Positions 39,701 to 47,378 of a DNA stretch of 64,000 bases are shown one piece after another. The stretch comes from Polyangiaceae bacterium (GTDB lineage Bacteria; Myxococcota_A; Polyangia; Polyangiales; Polyangiaceae): assembly GCA_025936115.1 (NCBI GenBank), contig JAICTZ010000008.1, forward strand, positions 178,322-242,321. Reading direction: 5' to 3'. Position 1 is the stretch's first letter. Every line of letters starts with the position of its first letter. The notes below the pieces were generated by a model. The model saw nothing but the letters and a program-made list of their open reading frames with translations, was not told the origin of the DNA and made no database searches. The position numbers were made by a program, and so were the translations under genes.

Positions 39701-42075
39701 GCTCGCACCGCGCGCGTGTCACTCGGATCGGTCGCGAGCACCCGCTCGTACGAGCGGAAGGCGCGCTCGGGCATGTGCAAGCGCTCCTCGAAGACAGCGG
39801 CCGCGCGATACGACAGGTCGATTTTGACCGCCGGATCTTTCGCGCGATCGGCCGCCGTGCTCAGCACCTCCGCGAGTCCCTCGAAGTCGTTTTGCGTCGC
39901 GTAGAGCTCCGTGAGGCCGTCGAAGTCGCCGCTCGCGAGGCAGGCATCGCGCAAGACGCGCAGCGCGCGCTGGTGCCCCGGCTGCAGCTCGAGCACGCGC
40001 CGCCAGGCTTTGGCGGCGGATTTCGGGTCGCTCAGGTGCTCGGCGTAGACGGTGCCGAGCTTCTGCAAGACGACGAGCCGCGCGGCGTCGTCGGTGACGG
40101 CCTCCGCGCGCCGCTCGAGCGCGTCGGCGAGCGAAGCCCAATCCTTCGCGCGCTCGGAGTGACGCTCGAGCGCGTCGAGCACGTCGAGTCGTCCCGGATC
40201 GCTCGCGAGGATCTCGCGATAGAGGCGCACGGCGTCGTCGCCGCGGTTCAAGCGCTCGGAGGCAAGCTGCGCCATCTCGAGCCCGAGCGCGGCGCGCATG
40301 GGACCGAGCGCGTCGGCGTGCTCGATCTGGAACAGGCCGTAGAGCTGCGACCAAGCGCGGCGTTTGCGGTAGAGCTCCTCGAGCCGCTCGCGCGCTTCAC
40401 GATCCTTCGGATCGAGCTTGAGCAGCGCCGCGTAGGCGTCCGCGGCATTCTGCGCGTTCGAGAATTGCTCGAGCCAGCGCCGACCGGCGAGGCGATAGAG
40501 CTCCTTCTTCTCCTCGAGATCGGGCGTGATCTCGGCGAGCTTGAGCTGGTAGGTGATCATGTCGCGCGCGCGACCGAGTCGGTCGTAGAGCGTGACGATC
40601 TCGCGCATCTCCCCCACGTCGTGCTCGTCGAGCTTGTCGTCGAGCTGGACGATTTGGTTCAGCACGCTGAGGAGCGCGGTGTCGTTCTTGATGTACTCGC
40701 GGTAGATGGTCGCGACTTCGCGCAGGACCGCGAGTCGCGCTTGAAATGCGTCTGCCGGCAGGCGCTCGAGCTGCTGGCGCAAGAGCTCGACGAGCGCGTT
40801 GTGGCTCTGCGTCTGCTTGTAGAAACCCTTGAGCTTCTCGCGCGCTTCGGTGTTGTCGGGATCGTTGCGCAATACGGCCTTGTACTGCTCGATCGCCTTT
40901 TGCGCGTTCGCCTGACCTTCGGCGAGACGGGCGAGCTCGCTCGCGATCGCGGTCTTCTCCTTCGAGCCGTCCTTGAGCGAGCGTTGCGCTGCCCCGAGCA
41001 CGTCCATCAAACGACCGTCGTCACCGAGCGAGCTACAATATTCGCGATAGAAGGCGAGCATCGCCTCGTTCGCCGGCTCGACCTTCGCGATGCGAGTGAA
41101 CCAGGGATCGGCGGCGCGCGCGTGCCCGAGCTTCTTCCAGTAGAGCATCGCGATCTGGAGCATGTCGCCGACGAGCTCCGTCTCGTTCAGCTTCTTCACG
41201 GCGAGCTCACGCTCGTAGAGCGCCACGAGCTCCGCCCAGCGCTCGTTCGTCGAGTAAAAGCTCGTCAAGAAATTGATCGCTTCGGGGTAGCTCGGCGCGA
41301 CACGAAGCACGCCCTCGTAAGCACGAGCCGCGCGCTCCTGATCGGCCAGATGCTGCGCGTGCACGCGCGCCAGACGCACGCCCGCCGCCGCGCGTTCCGC
41401 CGGTTGCTCGGCGCGATCGGCGAGCCGCTCGAGCACGAACGCCACGTCCTCCCAACGCCCCGCGCGCCGGTGCACGAGCTCGAGCAACGCGCCCGCCCGC
41501 TCGTTCGCCGGATCGAGCCGTACGGCTTGTTCGAGCCGCTCGATCGCCGTCGTGAGGTCCGCGCCCCCGCCGTAACGCACCTCCATCTCGGCCGCGTGCA
41601 TCAAGAGCGAGCTCCTGTAGGCGTCGTCGCTCGCCTGCGGAATTTCGTCGAGGTACTTCTGCGCGAGCTCGGCCGAGTGTCCGCGCTTGGTTTCGAGCTC
41701 GTCGACCTCGCGACTGGCCTCCTGGTCCTTGGGATCGAGCTCGAAGACGCGCAGGTACGTGAGCGCCGCGGCTTCGTCGTCGTAGAGGTGCTGTTTTTGC
41801 ACCCGGGCCTGCTCACGCAAAAGTCCAAGCTCGGCGTCCGTCCCCGCTGCCGCCCCGACGGCAATCTCGAGCAGTTGTGCAACCGCTTCCCATTCCCCGC
41901 GCGCCGCATGTCGCTCGCGCGCCGCCGTGAGCAGTCGTTGAAGGTCGTCTTTGGAGAGATCCCCGCCAGGCTCGCTCACTGCCGACTTGAGCAGAGACCA
42001 GCTCGCCTCGGTATCCGGCTCCCCCTGCAGCTTCCCGAGTACGGTTCGGATCGTCTGAGAATCCATGTCACCCAC
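30730..42075 (-). CDS. Giant tetratricopeptide-repeat protein (3781 aa)
   Basis: One uninterrupted frame of 3781 codons filled almost wholly with TPR-like helical pairs. Recurrent phrases such as ALDALERLY, YRRVLELDPND, AIEVYRRALALDTRHGPS and WDDLAELYLRRAELA mark the repeats from about residue 60 to the last (AIQMYERALQTDATLAEAK). A charged, low-complexity linker with NKRRKKKRGAF lies near residue 910. There is no signal peptide, membrane helix or enzymatic domain, so it is probably a cytoplasmic scaffold. Very long TPR proteins of this kind are known in Polyangiales. It sits between a TPR lipoprotein and mlaE/mlaF-like genes on the same strand. The start is a GTG; an ATG three codons on is the alternative. 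Confidence 0.9.
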   Translation of the reverse strand: MGDMDSQTIRTVLGKLQGEPDTEASWSLLKSAVSEPGGDLSKDDLQRLLTAARERHAARGEWEAVAQLLEIAVGAAAGTDAELGLLREQARVQKQHLYDDEAAALTYLRVFELDPKDQEASREVDELETKRGHSAELAQKYLDEIPQASDDAYRSSLLMHAAEMEVRYGGGADLTTAIERLEQAVRLDPANERAGALLELVHRRAGRWEDVAFVLERLADRAEQPAERAAAGVRLARVHAQHLADQERAARAYEGVLRVAPSYPEAINFLTSFYSTNERWAELVALYERELAVKKLNETELVGDMLQIAMLYWKKLGHARAADPWFTRIAKVEPANEAMLAFYREYCSSLGDDGRLMDVLGAAQRSLKDGSKEKTAIASELARLAEGQANAQKAIEQYKAVLRNDPDNTEAREKLKGFYKQTQSHNALVELLRQQLERLPADAFQARLAVLREVATIYREYIKNDTALLSVLNQIVQLDDKLDEHDVGEMREIVTLYDRLGRARDMITYQLKLAEITPDLEEKKELYRLAGRRWLEQFSNAQNAADAYAALLKLDPKDREARERLEELYRKRRAWSQLYGLFQIEHADALGPMRAALGLEMAQLASERLNRGDDAVRLYREILASDPGRLDVLDALERHSERAKDWASLADALERRAEAVTDDAARLVVLQKLGTVYAEHLSDPKSAAKAWRRVLELQPGHQRALRVLRDACLASGDFDGLTELYATQNDFEGLAEVLSTAADRAKDPAVKIDLSYRAAAVFEERLHMPERAFRSYERVLATDPSDTRAVRALIPLYEKDEKWGRLPALYEQLVERAATVEEKLELLARLVEISGKQLSDRRAAATYARRAYELAPDSPVALDILEDASRAAGSWESFVEALEARLATLGSSPAATTTSAEAPAANKRRKKKRGAFPADEPPSQVTAAPAPGGELRRVLELKLARVLAEELARPDDAIKTYQALLERDPADAEAALALDKILRQLDRRDELRTLFDLRVKSAADQPAQLALLREWAVLEEEVFDAPERAVALYRRQLELAPGDAEALVTLARLLLAEDDAAGAARAMEERREQLTGEDRADSQVALAELYLGKLSRPLDALASAEEALRYPSSSARGIGVLESLLAQKTTRARAAQVLAERYADTGDGRSEARTLAILLDETSGAEARLPLELRLAEVHEKKLGSFGKALDVMLGALRESPSELALWERAELLATEAGRPTDLAEVYRDVLRGNLSPEVEVELAERASHWHEDKLGDPMGATPYLERVLARRPSNEAAFRRLKDILTAAERWPELEGLYDRAVEASEDPVRRVEMLAEVALVCEEIIEDPVKAMRHYERILAIDPYHETAVRALDRLYTRAGKDSELAGLLERRLETAVGEESLDLKLRLSRLQLDLHQPERAIAHVEDVLRERVNDPDAKKLAERLLEIGTLRVRAARILEVVYETRDEVRDLARVLATRLDADAEATPDETRELLRRIAVLRNERLRDDSAALDAYARLVPLDPSDGDARDRLVEIGSRLDAYARVADVLTQAAEATSAVNLKGEILTRVAVLYEERLGDRARAEAVYRRVLELDPNDPRLSLPAARSLERLYVAVGDNQRLAEMLAIEIRLEDSASVRGELLARLGELSETLLGDANGAIAAWRSRLDDVPDDDLALSALDRLYQTTGRYRELVEVLRRRRDLSNDPDTRRNLLSRSAEVLWKRLDAGPEAIDEYQTLIDEFGPSGPALEALEALFAAAESWDNLAETYTRHLEVADSDFVRLDLYARLGELERSRRGDVVAAIEVYRRALALDTRHGPSRAALESLLVSPDAGIRREVAHILKPLYEAEGEHEKLASLLEIDVDATDDPIEKINGLEAAMKVASGPLGDANRAFGYAQRAVRIAVGHVDLESWFRNLERLAGATGRQADYVKLLTDVVSGIFDGELQLAVMLKIASIARQELRDTALAREYYNKALELRADEPQALEALEALYEESGDAPHLLEILERRAEVAPSDAERKRLLYRRAKLLSDVLSDQQRAIAVYESILELGLEDAALDALEGLYTSTERWPDLLALYERQVDARRGDVGNLRVKIASVASRRLRDAERAFEELEQALGADRRHEGAIAELERLLAESSNAEHRGRAAELLEPVYLTRAEWPKVRGVLEARLEVASDPDSRRDLLTRLAHLYEEQQEDYKSALETTAKLFHEDLSDAKAMSELERLARVAGAEQRLAEIYAGELEQTTGDDGTTAKLARRTGELFDHIGQPMRALAFYRRALDFEPDNKALFEAIDKILVREGLHEERVKLHRQALEHRFEPSERVALLHTIAGLERRELGRLDASIDTYRAALEVEERDTLALDALVELYRERERWDDLAELYLRRAELAERPEQGAVFRLALARLHLKLGQTERAVDQLEEIVRADPRHPEAIAELDALRQTDGLKERVVEILRPLYQAADDWRKLVQLNEDRFALAHGSEKVTVLRETAELWEKRGSDKKRARRANGTALRLDPDDGDVRAEYERLSAETKAWDELATTYEEILAEHPRLGSVREYFAVLARVHDKERDDPRRALWAYDQLYAADPSDTSTLDAMERLATLLSDWPALVSVLSAKAEAVFGDEERASLLRRVGEVKRDLLDDRAGAIVAYSRASELDPTSAFTVDCLIELYEAENHPARLVELYERRVELSGDDDAELKYGLLVAAAKVYEGKLGDRQRAIEALVRALGSKPGDTEVLAALDGLYRAEGMWSELLDNLRTQVGLAATAAERAALHKSMGQVLADKLSSQEDALEEYRQALEQDPSDNEAVERAVALGESNESLRHRTAEILVPVLRQTERWEKLVAVLELRLSAESEAMERTQTLWAIAEVLEGKLGRPAEAETVLLRALTERPEAEDLHAEIARLAEAGGSWQRYADALSERAVTTFEPEISRELYVRLGQVAEERLGDKKRAITAYEKAVEQAGDQPELLAALDRLYVGTNELDKVADILERRVGVEFAAELQAGLFHRLAELQVDHLGDSARALGSLRSALERVHAHPGAVGLLEKLAQQPDLFDEAAEILEGVYRAQNDTDKLAGLYEKRVEFAEGAEARTEMRLRLAQVLEQESRDPARGQRVLEQGLAETPGDPMLLEEIERLATVTGGFANAASALQRAIEEHRDGIAPELACSLSLRLARWLRDRAGDPVGAEAALVRGLEFDPVNDEILEQLEDLQRGSGRARDLVETLRRRAKLTPDEDRRAEFYRQAKVLAEGIGDRQLAEALLRELLEQDDMNRWALSELATLSEASGNYKEAFALFVRQAEVESDASEVRRLRRQAAVTARDKLSDRERAIELFEQIFEDDPSDLDAAGALRTLLASAERLQELGRLLERLIDLSDSAEKRSELRLELAHLNAEKFGSTDTAIDLVRAVLEDEPGRADAVVVLSELYEKTQRDEELAELLSSQIDAARARGDAQAELRFQVRLGEIYETRLNDRARAIETYQSVLERDPGHRGALECVARLSASEGKLDQAASALDKLLATSNGAEAVRLALSLADVEEQLGSKERAALALERGLVAEERNADVRERLRKLYESTNAWDKLAGLIARDAELTTGADAQVKLLRQAAQIQAERRGDHAAAAALLDRASQIKPDDRELLLALCDEYNASGRGKAAAQVLEKIVQSYGAKRTKELAEIHRRLASAYLADGEGQRALEELDKAFRIEPGNISVLALLGEVALNVGDLKKAQQMYRALLLQKLDDAGPIKKGLVFVRLGDIHDKLGEKPKAIQMYERALQTDATLAEAKTKLSALKA

Positions 42076-42184
42076 TTGTGTCGTCGAGGAGCGACGGCGC
42101 GCCTCGAAGGGACGAGCAGACTACGCCGCGGCGCCGACCGTTACAAGGCATGAAAGCCGCGTAAACAGAGGAGGTTTTCGCGCT

Positions 42185-43057
42185 TCAGTGCTCGAGCTTC
42201 ACGCCGGTACGGAGCGCGCTCACGAGCCGCCGCTGCTTGGCAATGACGGCGCGATCGCCGCCACGCTTCTCCGCTTCCGCAAGCGTGGCCGCGGCTTCAT
42301 CGAACCGCCTGAGCTCGATGAGTGCCAGCGACCGGCCGAGCAGCGCGTCGGTCCGATTCGGACGCTCGGCCAGCACCGCATCGTACTCACGGAGCGCTGC
42401 GTCAGGCTGCTCCTGGACGAGCGCGAGCGTCGCGAGCCCGATGTGGTTCTCGACTGACCGAGGGTCGGCCACTAGGCCGGAGCGGTACGCCCAATCCGCC
42501 GCGTGGAAGTCGCGGAGATTCAAGCAAACCAAGCCGAGCGCGTGCCAGGTTTGGGCGTCACGCGAGTCACGCCGGAGCGCCTCTTCCAGACGCGGACGAG
42601 CGAGCTCGTTCTCTCCCCAATGTGCGCTCCTCACGCCGCCCGTCTTCGGCCCGAGCGGATCGCGAGGAGCTAGCTCGGCCGCGCGATCGTATAGAGCGAG
42701 CGCTTCATCGTAGCGGTGCGCGAGCTCGAGCGCATGACCGAGCTCGATGGATGGAACGGGACTGCCCGGGCCGAGCTCTCGGGTCAGGACCTCGGTTTCT
42801 TGACGCGCACGGCCAAGATCGCCGGCGAGCCCGAACACGCGAATCAACAGGCGCCGCGCCTGAATGTCCTCAGGGTGATCGCGCAAGCGGCGCTCGAGCG
42901 TGGCTTCAGCCTCGGCGTAGCGGCCGCGATCGACGAGCACGATGGCCTGACCGACGACATCCTTCTCGGTCGCGCAGCCGAGGAAGAGGGCGACAGGCAG
43001 GAAAAGCAGCGCTAGCGCGAGGGTGCGCGCGAAGATCCTGGGGAGCGAACGAGCCAT
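42185..43057 (-). CDS. TPR lipoprotein
   Basis: 290 residues from ATG 43057, which gives a proper signal peptide (MARSLPRIFARTLALALLF) ending in the lipobox LFLGC; the open frame extends 38 codons further upstream without support. TPR-like pairs cover the mature part (ARRLLIRVFGLAGDLGRAR, ARPRLEEALRRDSRDAQTW, ALREYDAVLAERPNRTDAL). It is probably a periplasmic or outer-membrane scaffold of the PilF/NlpI type. It is followed by the giant TPR gene after a 109-bp gap and is divergent from the enoyl-CoA hydratase. Confidence 0.85.
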   Translation of the reverse strand: MARSLPRIFARTLALALLFLPVALFLGCATEKDVVGQAIVLVDRGRYAEAEATLERRLRDHPEDIQARRLLIRVFGLAGDLGRARQETEVLTRELGPGSPVPSIELGHALELAHRYDEALALYDRAAELAPRDPLGPKTGGVRSAHWGENELARPRLEEALRRDSRDAQTWHALGLVCLNLRDFHAADWAYRSGLVADPRSVENHIGLATLALVQEQPDAALREYDAVLAERPNRTDALLGRSLALIELRRFDEAAATLAEAEKRGGDRAVIAKQRRLVSALRTGVKLEH

Positions 43058-43173
43058 GCTACGGTCGTCGCTTCGAGCTCCGCCACGCGGCTCGAAGTCC
43101 GGTTCGATCGGAATTAGCTTACTCGGAACCGTATGTCGAACAGCGAGCTCGCGCGCGCAGGCTGGAGCCAAGC

Positions 43174-43959
43174 ATGAGCGACCTCCTCGTCACCGAAGAC
43201 GGTCCCCTCGCCGTCCTCACGCTGAACCGCCCCGACAAACTGAACGCCCTCGACGCCGCGCTCCTCGCCGAAGTTGCGCGCGTCGCGCTCGAGCTCAGCG
43301 CCCGCCCGGTAAGAACGCGACCGCGCGTGGCGATCATCACGGGCGCGGGCGAGCGTGCGTTTGCGGCCGGCGCGGACGTGGCCGAGCTCTCGCGCCTCAC
43401 CCCAGCCGAAGCGCGCGCCGTGAGCGCGAACGGCCATCGCACGGGTCGCGCGCTCGAAGAAGCGCCCTTCCCCGTGCTCGCCGCCGTCAACGGCTTCGCG
43501 CTCGGCGGCGGCTGCGAGCTCGCGCTCGCCTGCGACTTCATTTACGCCTCCGACAAGGCGCGCTTCGGGCAGCCCGAAGTCGCGCTTGGGCTCGTGCCGG
43601 GGTTCGGCGGCACGCAGCGCCTCGCGCGGCGCGTCGGCATCGGCCAAGCGCGCGAGCTCGTATTCACGGGCGTGCCCATCGACGCCGCACGCGCCAAAGC
43701 GATCGGCCTCGTCAACGAAGTCGTGCCGCATGCCGAGCTCATGACGCGGGTCCAAGCCGTCGCGCGTCAAATCGCCGAACGCCCGCCGCTCGCCGTCGCG
43801 GCCGCCAAGCGGCTGCTCTTGCACGGGCCCGAAGCGAACTTGCGCGTGGCGTGCGAGCTCGAAACCGAAGCGTTCGGCGCGCTCTTCGCGACTCACGACG
43901 CGCGCGAAGGTACCCTCGCTTTCATCGAGAAGCGCTCGCCGGCGTTCGACGGCACCTGA
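43174..43959 (+). CDS. Enoyl-CoA hydratase (crotonase family)
   Basis: 261 residues from ATG 43174, with GGAG 8 bp upstream. It hydrates trans-2-enoyl-CoA in fatty-acid or amino-acid breakdown. The oxyanion-hole segments are AFAAGADVAEL and GFALGGGCELALACD. Both catalytic glutamates are present (GGGCE and FGQPEVALGLVPGFGG), so it should be a true hydratase rather than one of the degenerate crotonases. The exact pathway is not shown by the neighbours; the next gene is an unrelated lipoprotein beginning 1 bp after the stop. Confidence 0.94.
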   Translation: MSDLLVTEDGPLAVLTLNRPDKLNALDAALLAEVARVALELSARPVRTRPRVAIITGAGERAFAAGADVAELSRLTPAEARAVSANGHRTGRALEEAPFPVLAAVNGFALGGGCELALACDFIYASDKARFGQPEVALGLVPGFGGTQRLARRVGIGQARELVFTGVPIDAARAKAIGLVNEVVPHAELMTRVQAVARQIAERPPLAVAAAKRLLLHGPEANLRVACELETEAFGALFATHDAREGTLAFIEKRSPAFDGT

Positions 43960-43960
43960 C

Positions 43961-45733
43961 GTGAAGCCGAGCCTCAGCGCGTTCGTCACGCTCGTTTGCG
44001 CCTCGCTGCAGAGCGGCTGCCGGAGCTGCAGCGACGAAAAGCCGTACACACCGTTCGGCACGACGACAGCCCTGCCCGCGGCCGAACCGGCTCCTTCCGG
44101 CTCGAGCGTGCCGAGCGCGCCCTCCGCGTCGGGCAGCCCCGCCCCCCTCGTCGAAAAATCGGTGCTCGCGCCTGCCGGCAGCACGCACTGGCAGCTCGGC
44201 GAGCAGAGCCTCGACGCACCGCCCGGCTACGTTTTCGAACAGGGCATTCAAGGCAGCTTCGGGGCGCGGACGAGCGAGACCGTCGCGTGGCTCGCCGCCG
44301 ACGCGACGGACGCCGCACCTCGAGCTGCGGGCGAGCTCTGGCTCTTTCCGGCGAGCGGCGCTCCGCGCAGGCTCGCGTCCTTGCCCGGGTTCGTGCCAAG
44401 TGGGCCCGGTTGTAAGCTCGTGACTGCGCTCGCGCGCACCGGGCCGCGCACCGTGACCTTCGACGCGCACGGCGAGTGCGCCGGGTCGCTCATCGCACGC
44501 TCACCGGTGCGCGCCATCGTCGTGGTCGCGCCCGACGCCGACGCGCCCGAGCTCTTGAGCCTGCGCGCCGCCGCGCCCGCACCGGGCGAAACGCTCGATT
44601 TCAGCGCAGACACGAGCGATCGCGATGGCGACGGGCGCGACGACGTCGCCGTCGAGGTGAGTGGCGGCGCGGCGGGGACGAAAGCGAGCGCGCCATTCGT
44701 GTGGTTCGATCGCCCGGCGGGTCCGTCGCGCGACAGCGGCGAGCCAGCGCGTTCGCTCGCGCGTGTCACGGCGGCGCTCGCCTCGCGCGCGAAAACGAAG
44801 AAGCTCGCCGACGACGTGGTCCTGAACACCGGCAACGTACGGCGCCTGCTCGCGAGCATTTGCGCCGAAGGCGCGACGCCGCGGCTCCTCGACGCCGACG
44901 CCAATCCGCTCGCGTGCGGCGGGCTCGCGCCCGTGCTCGACTCGCTCGCCACGGCGGAGGTCACCGCCGAGCTCACGCGCGGCCACGTGCTCGAGGCGTT
45001 CGGTGCGCTCGCGCGCGACGGCTGGTATTTCGGCAAGACCTCCGCGACCGCGCGGCAAAAGCTCGAGCGACTCGCGCTCGACGCGATCGAGCCCGCGACA
45101 GCCGTCGTCAAGGTGCTCGAGCCGTTACCCGCGGGACTCGAGCGTGCGCCGCGCTACAGTCCGCTCGCTTTCGACGCCGCGGGAGGCGTCCTCGTTCAGA
45201 CGGTCGCGGGCGTCGTGCGCACCGAGCCGGACGGTTCCTCTCCGAGCGCGCCCGATCCGGCGAAAGCACGGCCCCTCGACGTGTTCGCCGCGCCGGGCCA
45301 GCGCTGGGCGGGCGTCACCTACTCCTGCGACCGCTCCGAGGTGATGCTTGCAGTCGAAGGCGCTGCGCCGCTCGTCACGGGCCTCTTGTCGGCACGTCCG
45401 GGCGTCTGCGGCCACGCGCCATTTTCGTCGAGTGCCACGCCGCCGCCGCTGAACGCCGGGGGTGGGAAGATCCGCGCGATCGTCGGCGGAGCGGTCGTGG
45501 GCGACGCCGCCGAACAGCCGGTTCCGCTCGGCGCCGCCCGCTCGGCCGACGGCAAGTGGACGGTCGTGCCCACGAGCTTCGGGCTCTTGGTAGACGGCCC
45601 CGTGCATCGTCTCGTCAACGTCGGGGCCAGCTTGCCGGCGCCGGCGGCGCTCACGGATTGCGTCGTGCACACGACGGGCAAAGCCGTCGCGTGCGTCCAC
45701 AAGCGCCAAGCGCTCTTATTTCAGATCCCGTAA
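43961..45733 (+). CDS. Lipoprotein of unknown function
   Basis: 590 residues from a GTG at 43961. The N-terminus is a short signal with lipobox LQSGC near residue 20, followed by a Cys pair (CRSCSDE) and a Pro/Ser/Ala-rich linker. The mature part contains a calcium-like acidic stretch (DTSDRDGDGRDDVAVEV, FG-GAP/dockerin style) and later WD/propeller-like strands (GQRWAGVTYSCDRSEVMLAV, GKWTVVPTSFGLLVDGP). Nothing identifies an enzyme. It ends 6 bp before the end of efp on the other strand. Confidence 0.72.
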   Translation: MKPSLSAFVTLVCASLQSGCRSCSDEKPYTPFGTTTALPAAEPAPSGSSVPSAPSASGSPAPLVEKSVLAPAGSTHWQLGEQSLDAPPGYVFEQGIQGSFGARTSETVAWLAADATDAAPRAAGELWLFPASGAPRRLASLPGFVPSGPGCKLVTALARTGPRTVTFDAHGECAGSLIARSPVRAIVVVAPDADAPELLSLRAAAPAPGETLDFSADTSDRDGDGRDDVAVEVSGGAAGTKASAPFVWFDRPAGPSRDSGEPARSLARVTAALASRAKTKKLADDVVLNTGNVRRLLASICAEGATPRLLDADANPLACGGLAPVLDSLATAEVTAELTRGHVLEAFGALARDGWYFGKTSATARQKLERLALDAIEPATAVVKVLEPLPAGLERAPRYSPLAFDAAGGVLVQTVAGVVRTEPDGSSPSAPDPAKARPLDVFAAPGQRWAGVTYSCDRSEVMLAVEGAAPLVTGLLSARPGVCGHAPFSSSATPPPLNAGGGKIRAIVGGAVVGDAAEQPVPLGAARSADGKWTVVPTSFGLLVDGPVHRLVNVGASLPAPAALTDCVVHTTGKAVACVHKRQALLFQIP

Positions 45734-45739
45734 CGAGCG

Positions 45740-46309
45740 TCAGCCGGTGGGCGGCTTGGCGCGCTCGAGGTAGCCGCGCGTGCGCGTATCGACCCGGATC
45801 CAGTCGCCCTCGTTGACGAAGAGCGGCACGTTGACGGTCGCGCCCGTCGAGATTTTCGCCGGCTTCGTCACGTTCGTCGCCGTGTCGCCGCGCACGCCGG
45901 GCTCGGTCTCCGTGATCTGGACCACGATGTGCGGGGGCAGCGAGATACTCACCGGATTGCCGTTGTAAATCGTGATCGTCACGTCGATGCCGTCGATCAA
46001 GAAACCGGCCTCGTCGCCGACGGCGTCCTTGTGAACGTGCACCTGGTCGCCGGTCTGCGAGTTCATGAACACGAAGGTGTCGCCTTCGGGATAGATGTAC
46101 TGGAGCGTGCGATCTTCGACGTCGGCCGCCTCGAGCTTCTCGCTCGAGCGGATGTTGCGCTCGATCGTGCCGCCCGTGAGCATGTTCTTGAGCTTGGTGC
46201 GGGTGAAGGCCTGGCCCTTGCCGGGCTTCACGAACTGGAAATCGGTGACGATGTACGGCTGGCCGTCCATCAGCACCTTCAAGCCCTTGCGAATATCGCT
46301 CGTGTCCAT
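45740..46309 (-). CDS. efp: Elongation factor P
   Basis: 189 residues, normal length. EF-P relieves ribosome stalling at polyproline stretches. The N-terminal KOW-like domain carries the modification loop FVKPGKGQAF with K31 at the tip, the position lysylated by EpmA in other bacteria. The two OB domains are standard (FLIDGIDVTITIYNGNPVSI, YLERAKPPTG end). The start ATG gives MDTSDIRKGLKV, as in homologues. It is divergent from the membrane TPR gene. Confidence 0.97.
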   Translation of the reverse strand: MDTSDIRKGLKVLMDGQPYIVTDFQFVKPGKGQAFTRTKLKNMLTGGTIERNIRSSEKLEAADVEDRTLQYIYPEGDTFVFMNSQTGDQVHVHKDAVGDEAGFLIDGIDVTITIYNGNPVSISLPPHIVVQITETEPGVRGDTATNVTKPAKISTGATVNVPLFVNEGDWIRVDTRTRGYLERAKPPTG

Positions 46310-46491
46310 CGTCTTTTTCCTAAGTTCCTCGGGATCCTAGCTCGGCCGACGCGCCGTTCTTGGCGCCGGGGCTCTGAGCGCCCGGAGGCAACCGTCACGC
46401 GGACCGCCATCTACATCAAAGTCGGCCCTTTGGCGAGCCTTGCCCTCCCGCAGCCGAGGCGATACGTCCCGGAGCCCCTGAAAGCTGGGCC

Positions 46492-47346
46492 ATGGACGAG
46501 TACGAGCTCGAGGAGATCAAGCGGGAAATCGTCGAAAGCCGCTCGCTGTCCATCAAGACGAACAACCTGGTGAACGCGCTCGCCTCCGATGTGAAGAGCA
46601 TCGCGAAGCGGCACCAGATGCAGGAGCGCCGCCTGATCGTGAACACGGCGACCGCGTACGTCGTGACGATCGCGGTCGTGCTCGGCTTCGTCAAGCTCGC
46701 CTGGGATCTGCGCCTCGACGCCGTGCGCTCCGAGACGCGCTCCGCCGAAGAGCGCGCGACCGCGCTCGACAAACAGCTCAAGGCGCTGCAGACCCGCGAC
46801 GAAGGCGTCGTGCGCGCCAGAAGACAAGCCTCCGATTTTTACCAGCTCATCACGCAGAACAAGCGGCGCGAGATCATCGAAGGCTTCCCCGAGATCTCCA
46901 AGGCCGATCTGACGCCTACCGAGCGCGCCACGTTCGAGGCGGCCGTCGAGCGCGCCAAGGACGAGCTCTCGCTCATCGCGTACCAAGCGGGGCTCGACCA
47001 CGCGCGCACGGGTCGCTGGCAGGAAGCGGCCACGCAGCTCCGCGAGTCCCTCGCCTACAAGAGCGACGGCCCGCACTCGGCGAGCGCGACCTACGAGCTC
47101 GCGCGCGCGCTCGTCGCGCTCGGCATGCACCGCGAAGCCATCCCCATGCTCATGACGCTCTCGGAAGCGTCGGCGGACCGCGAAGTCATGGACGATGCGA
47201 CGTTCTTGCTCGCTCAGGCGCAGCTCGAAATCCAGGCCTACAACGACGCAAAAACCACGCTACGCGCCTTCATCCGCCGTTTCCCGAAGAGCCCGCATAT
47301 CAACGAAGCCAAAGGCAAGCTCGCCGAGACGGAACTCTTTCACTGA
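46492..47346 (+). CDS. Membrane-anchored TPR protein
   Basis: 284 residues. An acidic N-terminal coiled-coil (DEYELEEIKREIVESRSLSI) precedes a single membrane helix near residues 51-66 (TATAYVVTIAVVLGFV), then a second coiled-coil (ETRSAEERATALDKQLKALQ) and TPR-like repeats (WQEAATQLRESLAYKSDGP, YNDAKTTLRAFIRRFPKSP). The repeats end in the FP-SP-A--KL motif seen in YbgF/CpoB-like proteins, which coordinate cell-envelope synthesis. The topology puts the TPR part outside the cytoplasm if the short N-terminus is inside; this is inference. Confidence 0.85.
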   Translation: MDEYELEEIKREIVESRSLSIKTNNLVNALASDVKSIAKRHQMQERRLIVNTATAYVVTIAVVLGFVKLAWDLRLDAVRSETRSAEERATALDKQLKALQTRDEGVVRARRQASDFYQLITQNKRREIIEGFPEISKADLTPTERATFEAAVERAKDELSLIAYQAGLDHARTGRWQEAATQLRESLAYKSDGPHSASATYELARALVALGMHREAIPMLMTLSEASADREVMDDATFLLAQAQLEIQAYNDAKTTLRAFIRRFPKSPHINEAKGKLAETELFH

Positions 47347-47376
47347 CGTAGTCCCCGCCAGTGACGTAGTCCCCGC
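47344..47376. repeat. Short tandem direct repeat between convergent genes
   Basis: Two exact copies of TGACGTAGTCCCCGC with an 18-bp period at 47344-47358 and 47362-47376. The first copy includes the stop codon of the membrane TPR gene, and the second ends just before the stop of the lipoprotein gene. It looks like a local duplication; no function is evident. Confidence 0.6.
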
Positions 47377-47378
47377 GG

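Noticed and set aside
37858..42153. A 1431-codon open frame on the + strand opposite the giant TPR gene (and several shorter ones beside it)
   Set aside because: Its sequence is Arg/Glu/Leu-rich without any domain, as expected for the antisense of repetitive high-GC TPR coding DNA; the minus-strand frame has clear repeats.
43961..45733. Reading the lipoprotein as part of a fatty-acid operon with the enoyl-CoA hydratase
   Set aside because: Only adjacency supports it; the product has a lipobox and no metabolic domain.
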